In this document: positions 1 through 13,429 of the stretch, in pieces
How positions within the stretch are numbered: position 1 is the first letter of the stretch
Layout of the letters: each line of letters begins with the position of its first letter
Origin: Lysobacteraceae bacterium NML93-0399
Lineage (GTDB): Bacteria; Pseudomonadota; Gammaproteobacteria; Xanthomonadales; Xanthomonadaceae
NCBI GenBank assembly: GCA_002307375.1
Contig: NTJI01000005.1
Location: 62,001 to 126,000 of the forward strand
DNA length: 64,000 nt
Reading direction: 5' to 3'
Position numbers and translations under genes: made by a program
Notes under the pieces: model-generated
What the model saw: only the letters and a program-made list of their open reading frames with translations
Told to the model about the DNA's origin: nothing
Database searches by the model: none

Positions 1-45
1 CCCCGACAATGCATGCCCGGCCGAACACTTCCCCGGCAAAGCCAA

Positions 46-63
46 TCGCGCGCGCGCTCCTAC
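46..63 (-). repeat. GTAG-type REP element (single copy)
   Basis: On the minus strand this reads GTAGGAG followed by an alternating CG tract and ends in CGAT. It is the same palindromic unit found at about thirteen other intergenic places in the window. It lies just downstream of the DUF885 gene. Confidence 0.6.
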
Positions 64-96
64 CAGGAACGGCGCGCACGCGTTGGCGTCTTGCGG

Positions 97-1893
97 TCAG
101 CGTTTCAGTTGCGCCGGAATGAACTGCGTCTCCACGGCCTCGGCCAGCTGGTCGGGCGGCAGCAGGCCCTGGTCGAGCAGGAAGTTGTTGAACGCGCGGC
201 GGTCGAACTTTTCACCCAGTGCCAGTTCGGTGCGCATGCGCAGTTCGAGGATGCGCGTGTAGCCGTAGAAGTAGCTCGTCGCCTGGCCCGGTGCGTTGAA
301 GGTGTAGCGGTCGAGTTCCTGGCGCGCCATCGCCGGGGACAGCATCACCTCTTCGGTCAGCACGCGGCCGGCACGCTCGCGGTCGATCAGGCCGAGGTTG
401 AGCATCGGGTCGAGCATCGCGCGGGCGGCGCGCAGCAGGCGGAACTGCAGGGCGATCAGCTGCCCGTCGAGCGGCTCGTAGGGCACGAGTTCCGCTTCCG
501 CATACAGCGCCCAGCCTTCGACGTTGACCGAGTTGAAGGCGAACATCGAGCGCGCCAGCGATACGCCGCGTTCGACCATCGCGGTGAACTGCAGTTCGTG
601 ACCCGGGCGGCCTTCGTGCGCCGACAGCGTCCAGCGCACGGCATCGAAGTTGAAGTCGTCGTAGGCATCGCCTTCGCCGTCACCGCCGGGGTTGCCGACC
701 GGCAGCACGAAGGTGCCCTGCTGACCGGTGTTGCCGACCAGCGGTGCGGGCCGGAAGTGCGGAGCGGGCTGGGCGGCCGATTCGGCCTCCGAGCCCAGGC
801 GCATCTGCATCTCGCGCTGCGGCACATCGACGATGTCCTCGCGTTCGATGATCGGGTCGATCGCGTCGATGACCTCGCGGTAGCTCGCCTCCAGACGGTT
901 GTTGGGAATCGTGTCGCGCTTGAGCGCGGCAATCACGCCGCGATAGTCGGTCGCGGCGATGCCTTTCTCTTTCGCCACCAGCGGCGCGAGCTGCTGCATC
1001 TGTGCGCGGATTTCCATGAAAGCCAGCTGCGCGCGCTGCATCAGCAGCTGCGGATCGATATCGGTGCCGTACTGCTTGAGGCCGAAGGCATAGACCTCCG
1101 GCGGCAGGCGCGTGTCCTCGCGCGCCTTCGGCAGCACGGTGCGTCGCGTCCAGTCGGCGTAGGCGGTGATCTCCTTCGCAATGGCATCCAGTGCCGGCTC
1201 GGCACCCTCGATGTCGTATTCCTCGAACAGCGAGCGGATGCCGGCGATGTAGGTCTCGGCGCTGTCGAGTGCGCGTTCCACCTCGAGCTTGGTCGGCTGC
1301 AGCAGGTCGGGGTTGGACAACCGCTCTTCATAGCGCTGGCGGGCGAGCGTGGTGATCGGCGTGCTGCCTTCGGTCAGGCCGGCATAGCGCTGCAGACGGG
1401 CCAGGGCATGCGCGCGGCGCTCGGGCGGCGTCTGCGCGGACAGCAGCCCGTTGATGCCGCCGAATATCAGCTGCGGCGCGTCTGTCCACGGCAACAGATA
1501 GCGTTCGCTGAGCGTGCTGCCTTCGACGCTGTCGTCGATGCTCTTGAGCAGGATCTGCAGGTCCTGTCGCACGTTGGCGTCGCGCTCGAGTTCGAGCTGG
1601 GTCTGCAGCTTGGCGCGCGCGCCGGTCATCGCTTCGCGATAGCGGCGTGCGGTGTCGGGGCCGAAGTCGGCGACCTGGTCGTCGTAGCCGGGAATGCCGA
1701 AGAAGCCGGCCGATTCGGGCTGGAATGGCGCCTGCGCGTCGATCAGGATCTGCGCCAGTTCGTTGCTGCGGGCGACCCAGGCCGGCGCGGCCGCCTGCGT
1801 CGCCGCGACCGCGGCCTTCGCGTCGTCGGTGTGGGCATGGGCGGTGAACGGCAGGGCGAGCGACAGCGCGATCGCGAGGACGAGCGGTTTCAT
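97..1893 (-). CDS. DUF885 family secreted protein (putative metallopeptidase-like)
   Basis: This 598-residue protein begins with a clear signal peptide (hydrophobic residues 4-20, cleavage likely after the AHA at about 19-21). The chosen ATG has GGAG about 7 bases upstream. The family hallmark HEGRPGH lies near residues 426-432 and resembles a metal-binding HE...H site. DUF885 proteins are poorly characterised. A peptidase-like role in the periplasm is inferred from that motif and from the neighbouring DPP IV gene on the same strand. It is the last gene of a minus-strand group with the Coa1-like gene (69 bp upstream) and DPP IV. The family call is firm; the activity is not. Confidence 0.85.
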   Translation of the reverse strand: MKPLVLAIALSLALPFTAHAHTDDAKAAVAATQAAAPAWVARSNELAQILIDAQAPFQPESAGFFGIPGYDDQVADFGPDTARRYREAMTGARAKLQTQLELERDANVRQDLQILLKSIDDSVEGSTLSERYLLPWTDAPQLIFGGINGLLSAQTPPERRAHALARLQRYAGLTEGSTPITTLARQRYEERLSNPDLLQPTKLEVERALDSAETYIAGIRSLFEEYDIEGAEPALDAIAKEITAYADWTRRTVLPKAREDTRLPPEVYAFGLKQYGTDIDPQLLMQRAQLAFMEIRAQMQQLAPLVAKEKGIAATDYRGVIAALKRDTIPNNRLEASYREVIDAIDPIIEREDIVDVPQREMQMRLGSEAESAAQPAPHFRPAPLVGNTGQQGTFVLPVGNPGGDGEGDAYDDFNFDAVRWTLSAHEGRPGHELQFTAMVERGVSLARSMFAFNSVNVEGWALYAEAELVPYEPLDGQLIALQFRLLRAARAMLDPMLNLGLIDRERAGRVLTEEVMLSPAMARQELDRYTFNAPGQATSYFYGYTRILELRMRTELALGEKFDRRAFNNFLLDQGLLPPDQLAEAVETQFIPAQLKR

Positions 1894-1962
1894 GGCGGCT
1901 CCGGGCGGCAGGTCAGGCGCCGACCGTATGCGGTCACGCGCGTGCCGGCAATGGCCCGGACG

Positions 1963-2466
1963 TCACGGCACCGCGGCGGCCTGGTGCCCGACCGGTGTAT
2001 CGGGTTGCGCGATCCAGATCACGTTGCCGACATCGCCGCCTTCGGGCACGAAGATCAGCGATTCGTAGATCCAGGCGCCCCGACGGCGCTCGGCCGTCGC
2101 GACCAGCTCGCCGCTGCCGCGTGGACCGGACAGGAAGATCACCAGGTCGGCGCGACCAGAGCCACCGTCCTCGCTGGACTTGCTGATCGATCCCATCGGC
2201 ATGAAGCCGGCCTCGATCGGCGCGCCCAGCGCGTCGACGAGTTCGGGATGTGCGCTCGCGCGCACCATCGCGTCGCGATAGACGTCCGAGCCCATCATCG
2301 AGCCGCGCAGCGTGAACACGATCAACGCGACGAAGGCAACGACCACGGCGAAGCCGCCCACCACCACGACCGGCAACGCCCACTTCCAGTTGCGCTGCCA
2401 CCAGCCGCGCGGCGCCGCTGCGGCAGTGGGCACGTGTGGCGGCAGCGGCGGCGGGATCGTCGACAT
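1963..2466 (-). CDS. Coa1-like (cytochrome oxidase assembly Coa1/Tim21 fold) membrane protein
   Basis: The 167-residue product has a proline-rich N-terminus, one transmembrane segment at about residues 29-52 and a C-terminal domain with the GSM..SDVYR.AM..A..HP pattern. A later SGPRGSGEL stretch is also typical of the Coa1 family. The bacterial members have no settled function, and the name comes from the mitochondrial cytochrome oxidase assembly factor. The start codon lies 11 bp after the DPP IV stop, so the genes are probably co-transcribed. A role in cytochrome oxidase assembly is not supported by the context, which is peptidase genes. Confidence 0.7.
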   Translation of the reverse strand: MSTIPPPLPPHVPTAAAAPRGWWQRNWKWALPVVVVGGFAVVVAFVALIVFTLRGSMMGSDVYRDAMVRASAHPELVDALGAPIEAGFMPMGSISKSSEDGGSGRADLVIFLSGPRGSGELVATAERRRGAWIYESLIFVPEGGDVGNVIWIAQPDTPVGHQAAAVP

Positions 2467-2477
2467 TCGCAGGTCCG

Positions 2478-5158
<2,681 letters not shown>

Positions 5159-5226
5159 CGTTTCGTCCCTGATCCGGATGGACGTTCGATCCTACGCAAT
5201 CTCGCAAGCGCACGGGATTGCGTCGC

Positions 5227-5922
5227 TCAGCGACGCCCCTGCCCGAACAGCAGTTTCTTTTCCTCGTCGCTCATCGCCTGTCCGGCATCGGGGTTGACCT
5301 CCTTGGTCCTCGCGTACGCGCGCTGCGTGGCCGGGCGAGCGTGGATCGCGGCGTGCCAGCGCTGGACCTCGGGGTAGGGCGTCATGTCGATCGGCGCCTT
5401 GTCGTAGACGCCGATCCACGGATATACGGCCATGTCGGCGATCGAGTACGCATCGCCGGCCAGGAAGTCGCGGCCCTTCAGGCGCGTGTCGAGCACCTGC
5501 AGCAGGCGATTGGCTTCGTTGGTGTAGCGCTCGATCGCATAGGGAATCTTCTCGGGCGCATAGACGTTGAAGTGTCCGTACTGGCCTGTCATCGGGCCGA
5601 GGCCGGCCATCTGCCAGAACAGCCATTCGAGCGTTTCGATGCGTGTGCGCGGATCGGTCGACAGGAACTGCCCGGTCTTCTCGGCCAGGTACAGCAGGAT
5701 GGCGCCGGACTCGAACACTGTCTGCGCGTCGCCGCCGTCGGCAGGCGCGTGGTCGACAAGCGCCGGCATCTTGTTGTTGGGCGAGAACGCGAGGAACTCC
5801 GGCTCGAACTGATCGCCCTTGCCGATATTGACCGGGTGGATCATGTAATCGAGGCCGGCTTCTTCGAGAAACAGCGTGACCTTGTGGCCATTGGGGGTGG
5901 GCCAGTAGTGCAGGTCGATCAT
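5227..5922 (-). CDS. yfcG: YfcG/YghU-type glutathione transferase (disulfide-bond oxidoreductase)
   Basis: The 231-residue cytosolic protein closely follows E. coli YfcG. The N-terminal thioredoxin-fold domain starts YWPTPNGHK, where the Thr and Asn of TPNG are the residues that replace a catalytic cysteine in this nu-class GST. SPNNKMPALVDH and FESGAILLYLAEKTG form the glutathione pocket, and an all-helical C-terminal domain follows, with WLFWQMAGLGPM. Members bind two GSH molecules and reduce disulfides. I placed the start at the ATG that gives the usual YfcG N-terminus (MIDL...) rather than 25 codons upstream. It stands alone on the minus strand. Confidence 0.88.
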   Translation of the reverse strand: MIDLHYWPTPNGHKVTLFLEEAGLDYMIHPVNIGKGDQFEPEFLAFSPNNKMPALVDHAPADGGDAQTVFESGAILLYLAEKTGQFLSTDPRTRIETLEWLFWQMAGLGPMTGQYGHFNVYAPEKIPYAIERYTNEANRLLQVLDTRLKGRDFLAGDAYSIADMAVYPWIGVYDKAPIDMTPYPEVQRWHAAIHARPATQRAYARTKEVNPDAGQAMSDEEKKLLFGQGRR

Positions 5923-6259
5923 GGCGTGGACGCTCCGCGAGACAGGTGCGCCGAGTCTAGGTGCGCATCCGTAGGCCGGCGTGGATGCCGGGCGCACGCT
6001 GCGTTGCGGTGATGAAGCCTGCGACTGGATATGACCACGTCGCCAGACGTTGGCGGCGCTGGTCTGCGGCGATGCAAGTGTCCGCGCTCACGGCGATGTC
6101 TCCAGGGCCGAAGGCGTCGCAAGCAGAACGCGCGGACCGGTGCCGCGAAGCGCGGCACACATCGGGCGATGCGGGTTCTCGGGAATCCCGGCTCTCGCGG
6201 GCAAGTCCCGGGTTCGCCCTACAAGCCCCTCCCCCGCATGCGGGGGAGGGCTCGAAGCC
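5923..6259. other. Intergenic region between the GST and GH3 genes
   Basis: There is no coding sequence I can support in these 337 bases. They hold the promoter side of the GST gene and, next to the GH3 stop codon, the 24-base perfect palindrome described separately. A second weak inverted repeat (GGGAATCCC... and CCCGGG) lies at about 6180-6212. Confidence 0.5.
6227..6250. repeat. Perfect GC-rich palindrome (CCCTCCCCC/GGGGGAGGG type)
   Basis: Twelve bases are perfectly mirrored: CCCTCCCCCGCA is followed by its reverse complement. It lies 10 bp downstream of the GH3 stop codon and would form a very stable hairpin at the mRNA 3' end, but no T-run follows. A related palindrome occurs at 44958-44975, so this seems to be a dispersed family rather than a gene-specific terminator. 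Confidence 0.6.
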
Positions 6260-8857
<2,598 letters not shown>

Positions 8858-8930
8858 CGAAGGGCTCCGGGAGCAATAGAACGGCACGCAGATGCCGCAT
8901 GGCGGGCGATGGTCATGCTGCAGGCAGCCA

Positions 8931-8944
8931 TGACAGCGTTGTCA
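8931..8944. promoter_or_regulatory. LacI-family operator between the GH3 and lacI-type genes
   Basis: The palindrome TGACAGCGTTGTCA is identical to the cores upstream of the TonB receptor and the sugar transporter. It lies 74 bp before the GH3 start and 137 bp before the regulator start. On the plus strand it overlaps a plausible -35 (ATGACA, 8930-8935) spaced 18 bases from TAGCAT (8954-8959), which would give autoregulation of the LacI gene. Confidence 0.75.
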
Positions 8945-9080
8945 GACGGCGGCTAGCATACCGACGCATCGCACCGTGTGCTTGCTGCAGGGCGTCATTG
9001 TCCCGGCGCGCCGCGAGCACGACATCGATGATGCATCCGCTCTGGCAGAATGCGCGGGCGGGACGAGGGAGTGACCGGAA

Positions 9081-10097
9081 TTGAACAGCACGCGGGTGCG
9101 GATCGAGGATGTCGCGGAAGCGGCGGGCGTGTCGATGAAGACCGTTTCGCGCGTTCTCAACAACGAGCCGAACGTGTCGGAACGCACGCGCATGGCCGTC
9201 GAGGCCGCGGTCGAAAAGCTGCAGTACCGTCCGCTCGCCTCGGCGCGCCTGCTCGCCGGTCGTCGCTCCTATCTGGTGGCGATGCTCTACGACAATCCGT
9301 CGAGCAACTACCTGATGGAGGTCGAGCTGGGCGTGCTCGATGCCTGCCAGTCGCAGCACTACAACCTCATGCTCGCCCCGGTCGATTACACCGCCAAGGA
9401 CATCGTCGCCAAGGTGGAGTCGGTGATCATGCAGTCGCAGCTCGATGGCGTGGTGCTGACGCCGCCGATCACCGATGACGCGAAACTGCTGGCGCGCCTG
9501 GACGAGATGGGCATCCCCTACGCGAGTGTTTCGGCGCAGGAGCAGCACCGCCGCATCGGTGCGGTCGTCGACGAGCGCAGCGCCGCGCGTGATGTCGTGC
9601 TGCATCTGGCCGAGCTGGGCCATCGCCGCATCGCCCACATCAAGGGACACGCCGCGCACGGTGCCAGCCGCTGGCGTCTGGCCGGCTATCGCGATGGCCT
9701 CAAGCAGGCGGGTCTGGATTACGACGCCGCACTGGTGGTGGCCGGCAGGTTCTTCCACCAGTCGGGTGTCGATGCGACCAACAAGCTGCTGGACCTGCCG
9801 CAGCCGCCGACCGCGATCTTCGCCGCCAACGACGACATGGCGGCCGGCGCGATCTGCGCGATCTGCGAACGCGGGCTGTCGGTGCCCAAGGATGTGTCGG
9901 TCTGCGGTTTCGACGACATGCCCATCGCCCGCCACATCTATCCGGCGTTGACCACCGTGCGCCAGCCGAGCCGCGAGATGGGCCGTGTGGCGTGTCTCGA
10001 ACTGCTCAAGGCGATCCGCGACAGCGGCAGCGGCGAAACCCTGGAACTGCCGTACGCGGTGCAGGTGCGCAAGTCGACCGGGCCGGTGCGGGCCTGA
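9081..10097 (+). CDS. LacI family transcriptional regulator of the local glucan-utilisation locus
   Basis: The 338-residue repressor has the LacI helix-turn-helix at residues 6-30 ([21 protein letters not shown]) and a hinge helix ([13 protein letters not shown]). A periplasmic-binding-protein-like effector domain follows, with the usual [10 protein letters not shown] and [11 protein letters not shown] segments. Translation seems to start at TTG, 9 bases after GGGAG. It is divergent from GH3 and converges with the halogenase gene, with one base between the two stops. The effector is unknown; glucose or a short beta-glucoside is a reasonable guess from the GH3 neighbour. Three identical operators in the locus are its likely targets. 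Confidence 0.92.
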   Translation: MNSTRVRIEDVAEAAGVSMKTVSRVLNNEPNVSERTRMAVEAAVEKLQYRPLASARLLAGRRSYLVAMLYDNPSSNYLMEVELGVLDACQSQHYNLMLAPVDYTAKDIVAKVESVIMQSQLDGVVLTPPITDDAKLLARLDEMGIPYASVSAQEQHRRIGAVVDERSAARDVVLHLAELGHRRIAHIKGHAAHGASRWRLAGYRDGLKQAGLDYDAALVVAGRFFHQSGVDATNKLLDLPQPPTAIFAANDDMAAGAICAICERGLSVPKDVSVCGFDDMPIARHIYPALTTVRQPSREMGRVACLELLKAIRDSGSGETLELPYAVQVRKSTGPVRA

Positions 10098-10098
10098 G

Positions 10099-11631
10099 TC
10101 ACCGGTCCGCCGCCGCTGCCGGGCCTCGAGGGGTCGCGGCGGGGCAGTAGCCGCGCACGTAGGTCTCGTGTGCGGGCAACTGCGCCAGCGTGTGCGACAC
10201 GCGGTCACGGATCTGTCCGAGGAAGCGTGAGAGTTCGGCGTCGTCCATCAGATCGGCAGTGGGGTGATGACTGCGCGGCACGAGACCCTGGCCGAGCATC
10301 ACCTGGACCCATGAGTTTTCCGCGAACAGTTCGAAGCCCTCGCGGAACACGCGACCGCTGTCGGCGAACAGGGCGATGCGATGGGCCAGCGACGCCGGCA
10401 CGTCCATCTCGCGGCAGGCGCGCCAGAACGGTGTGTCGTCGCGGTCGGTGACCTTGTAGTGCAGGATCACGAAGTCACGGATGCTCTCGATCTCCTCGCG
10501 CGACTGTCGGTTGTACTCGTCGACATCGGTCTGCGCGATGCCGCCCGCCGGGAACATCTGCAGCAGGCGCACGATGCCGCGCTGGATCAGATGGATGCTG
10601 GTCGACTCCAGCGGTTCGAGAAAACCGCTCGCCAGGCCGATCGCCACACAGTTGCCGTGCCAGGTGCGCAGACGCTGGCCCGGGCGGAAGCGGATCGTCC
10701 GGGGTTCGGTCAACCGCTCACCTTCGAGATGTTCGAGCAGCGTGTCGCGCGCCTGTGCATCGTCGACGTACCGGCTGCTGTAGACGATGCCGTTGCCCAC
10801 GCGATGCTGCAGCGGAATGCGCCATTGCCAGCCCGCCTCGCGTGCGGTCGAGCGCGTGTACGGGACCGCCGGCCCGACCGGCGTGGTCTGGACGGCGATT
10901 GCGCTGTCGCACAGCAGCCAATGCGACCAGTCTTCGTAACCGACGCCCAGTGCCTGTTCGATCAACAGGCCGCGGAAACCGGTGCAGTCGATGAAGAGAT
11001 CGCCGTCGATGCGTTCGCCCGACGCCAGCATCAGCGCCTTGATGTGGGCCGACGCGCGGTCGGCCTGCACCTCGGCGATGCGTCCCTCGATGCGGCGCAC
11101 GCCATGCGCTTCACTGAAGCGGCGCAGGTAGCGCGCATACAGGCCGGCATCCATGTGAAAGGCGTAGTTGAGGCCGTTGTCGGGGAGATGCGCGAAGCGG
11201 TCTTCGAGCGCAGCGCGCAACTCCAGGCAGTAATCGCCGTAGTCGCCGGCAATTCCGCGCGCGCGGCCGCGATGCCAGAAATGCTGGAACCCCGCGCTCC
11301 AATGATCTTTGCCCGTGGTGCCGAACGAATGCACGTATTCCTCGCCGCGGGTCTTCCAGTCGGCGAAACGGATGCCCAGCTTGAAGGTGGCCTGGGTCGC
11401 GGCCATGAATTCGCGCTCGTCGAGCCCGAGTGCGCGATGGAAGGTGACCAGTGTCGGAATCGTCGCCTCGCCCACGCCGACGGTCGGAATCTCGTCCGAC
11501 TCGACGAGCACGATGTCGAGCAGCTTGCCGAGCGCACGCGACAGGCCGGCGGCCACCATCCAGCCGGCCGTGCCACCGCCGGCGATCACGACGCGGCGCA
11601 CCGCGGGTCCAGGATGGGACGTATCCGGCAT
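10099..11631 (-). CDS. Flavin-dependent halogenase (tryptophan halogenase family) homologue
   Basis: This 510-residue protein has the FAD-binding GGGTAGWM motif (18-25) and the halogenase signature WxWxIP (WQWRIP, 268-273). Lys84 matches the catalytic lysine of PrnA/RebH, and the PLEST segment holds the matching glutamate, so the halogenation machinery looks intact. The natural substrate is unknown. The context (TonB receptor, SapC, cupin protein, sugar genes) is common in Xanthomonas and Caulobacter carbohydrate loci and is unlike antibiotic clusters. The ATG has GGAG 6 bases upstream and lies just after the cupin gene stop, so it is the last gene of that operon. Confidence 0.88.
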   Translation of the reverse strand: MPDTSHPGPAVRRVVIAGGGTAGWMVAAGLSRALGKLLDIVLVESDEIPTVGVGEATIPTLVTFHRALGLDEREFMAATQATFKLGIRFADWKTRGEEYVHSFGTTGKDHWSAGFQHFWHRGRARGIAGDYGDYCLELRAALEDRFAHLPDNGLNYAFHMDAGLYARYLRRFSEAHGVRRIEGRIAEVQADRASAHIKALMLASGERIDGDLFIDCTGFRGLLIEQALGVGYEDWSHWLLCDSAIAVQTTPVGPAVPYTRSTAREAGWQWRIPLQHRVGNGIVYSSRYVDDAQARDTLLEHLEGERLTEPRTIRFRPGQRLRTWHGNCVAIGLASGFLEPLESTSIHLIQRGIVRLLQMFPAGGIAQTDVDEYNRQSREEIESIRDFVILHYKVTDRDDTPFWRACREMDVPASLAHRIALFADSGRVFREGFELFAENSWVQVMLGQGLVPRSHHPTADLMDDAELSRFLGQIRDRVSHTLAQLPAHETYVRGYCPAATPRGPAAAADR

Positions 11632-11642
11632 GGAAAGCTCCG

Positions 11643-12650
11643 TCAGCGGTTGAGGCGTTGCAGCAGACGACTGCGCAGGCGACGTGCGCGGTCTTCGTCG
11701 AGGGGGGCGAGCACACCGCGCGCGCCGGCATCGACGTGCGGGGCTGCATCGTCGGGCGCGAACACGTAATGCTCGAACACGTCGCGCCAGACCGCGCGTT
11801 CGTGTGCGGGAAGATCGCGCACGCTCATCAAGGCCAGCATCAGCGCGTTCATCGGCGTGTCCATCCACGCCGGTGACCGCCGCCACCAGTAATTGACCAG
11901 CACGTTGAACGTGTCCAGGCCTTCCATGTGGTGCCACCACATCGACGGGATCAGCACCGCATCGCCCGGTTCGAGTTCGGCGACCTGCGCATGGCGCATC
12001 GCCTCGGCGAACCGCGGAAAGCGCGCGTGGTCGGGCGCGGCGAAATCGACGAGGCTGATCGGCTGACCGGCGGGTGTCAGATCCAGCGGGCCGATGTAGA
12101 GGTTGCGCAACTGGTCAGGCGGAAACAGCGTGACCCGGCGCCGGCCGGCGACCACGCAGGCGAGGTTGTCGGGGAGGTCCTGATGGGCGGCGATGCGGGT
12201 GCGGTTGCCGATCCAGATACTCGCCAGCGGATCGCGCCCATCGAGATCGATCGGATTCGCATCGCGAAACCCCGGCAGCCATGTGTCGAGCGTGGTCGAA
12301 GCCACATAGATCGACGGCGGCGCGTCGGCAGTGGCGTAATTGCCCAGCGTGCGCAGCACGACCTCGAGCGGCACCTGCTCGCGGCGGAAATTGAACCCGC
12401 GCAGGTCGTCGCTGTAGAAGAAGCGCCCGCCGATCTCCGGCGGTCCCACGGTCGCCGTGACCGGCGGCGCGCCGGGACGCAGGAAACCGGCGAGATAGGG
12501 GGCGGCATTTCCGTCGCGCGCGGCGCGGACCATCGGCCAGTCGGCGACGACACCGCGTAGCACCAGCGGCGTTGTACTGCGCAGCACATCGTCCGGCAAC
12601 GCATCCGCGCGCAGGTCGACGCGTTCGGGAATCGCCTCAGGCTGCGACAC
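11643..12650 (-). CDS. Cupin-like (JmjC/cupin_8) domain protein
   Basis: The 335-residue protein belongs to the cupin_8/JmjC-like 2-oxoglutarate and Fe(II) oxygenase family. The metal site is visible as His156-x-Asp158 (AAHQDLPDN) and a distal His in PSMWWHHME (240-241). The start appears to be GTG and overlaps the end of sapC by 14 bases, indicating coupled translation. It sits between sapC and the halogenase gene. It may hydroxylate a protein or small molecule linked to the receptor system, but no substrate is known. Confidence 0.85.
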   Translation of the reverse strand: MSQPEAIPERVDLRADALPDDVLRSTTPLVLRGVVADWPMVRAARDGNAAPYLAGFLRPGAPPVTATVGPPEIGGRFFYSDDLRGFNFRREQVPLEVVLRTLGNYATADAPPSIYVASTTLDTWLPGFRDANPIDLDGRDPLASIWIGNRTRIAAHQDLPDNLACVVAGRRRVTLFPPDQLRNLYIGPLDLTPAGQPISLVDFAAPDHARFPRFAEAMRHAQVAELEPGDAVLIPSMWWHHMEGLDTFNVLVNYWWRRSPAWMDTPMNALMLALMSVRDLPAHERAVWRDVFEHYVFAPDDAAPHVDAGARGVLAPLDEDRARRLRSRLLQRLNR

Positions 12651-13341
12651 GGCGATGGTTCATCCGGTCGATGAGGTCGCGAAAGCGCGACAACGATGCG
12701 ATCGCCATGTACAGCGGTTCGAGGTGGCCGGCCGCATGCAGGGCGGTGATGGCATCGGTGTCGAGTGCACGCAGCCGCGCCTCGTCGATGATGTGGAAGC
12801 CCGAAAGACGATGCGGCTGCCCATCGTCGAGCCGGACATCGAGCGCGAACGGTTCGAGCAGGCCATGCGTCCTGAGCGCGTCGCAGAACGCCGGCAGACG
12901 CGCCAGCCCTGCGTGCAGGCGCTGCAGCACATCCTGGACGTGCTGCAGGTAGGGCGTCGAGCCGCCGTGCGGCAGAAACAGCGCCTCACCGGCCTCGCCC
13001 TCGACACGCACGCGCGGATCGTCGAGATCGACGTGGATTGTCGGCGCTTCGCCGACGCCGATCAGGAACGGACGGCGGGCCATCGCCAGCGGTACGTGGG
13101 GCGCGGCCCAGATACCGTCATCGAGAAACAGATTGCAGCCCTGTTGCAGGCCAAGCAGCGCCAGGGGCTGGATCTTCGTTCCGTCGACGCGGAAGACCAC
13201 CGGATAGTGGGCCTGCAGATCGCGGAATTCGTCGGGGAAAGTCGCCGCGACCATCACGTCATCGCCGAGCGTTGCGAGGTGGCGTGTGTCGATGCGCAGA
13301 TGCCGGTGCGCGACCGGATCGAGCTGGACGTGGCGGGTCAT
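12637..13341 (-). CDS. SapC family protein
   Basis: The 234-residue protein has the SapC fold pattern, with FPDEFRDLQAHYPVVF near the N-terminus, then GLQQGCNLFLD and RRPFLIGVG, and ends in LIDRMNHRR. The family is named after a Campylobacter protein linked to S-layer export, but in Xanthomonas- and Caulobacter-type bacteria it repeatedly accompanies TonB-dependent receptors. I chose the ATG that gives the conserved N-terminus; an upstream in-frame ATG 24 codons earlier is unlikely. It is the second gene of the receptor operon and has no signal peptide. Its function is unknown. Confidence 0.85.
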   Translation of the reverse strand: MTRHVQLDPVAHRHLRIDTRHLATLGDDVMVAATFPDEFRDLQAHYPVVFRVDGTKIQPLALLGLQQGCNLFLDDGIWAAPHVPLAMARRPFLIGVGEAPTIHVDLDDPRVRVEGEAGEALFLPHGGSTPYLQHVQDVLQRLHAGLARLPAFCDALRTHGLLEPFALDVRLDDGQPHRLSGFHIIDEARLRALDTDAITALHAAGHLEPLYMAIASLSRFRDLIDRMNHRRVAA

Positions 13342-13391
13342 CGTCGGCCGGCAGATGGGAACGGACGCAGCATAACGCTGCGAGACAGCAA

Positions 13392-13420
13392 GGCCGCCGT
13401 GCGCATGGCGCACGGCGGCC
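13392..13420. repeat. Perfect 13-bp stem hairpin between the TonB receptor and sapC
   Basis: GGCCGCCGTGCGC is followed by ATG and then its exact reverse complement. The hairpin starts 9 bases after the receptor stop codon on the minus strand. No T-run follows, so it is more likely an mRNA-stabilising or processing element, or a weak attenuator, than a full terminator. Confidence 0.7.
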
Positions 13421-13429
13421 GATACCGCA

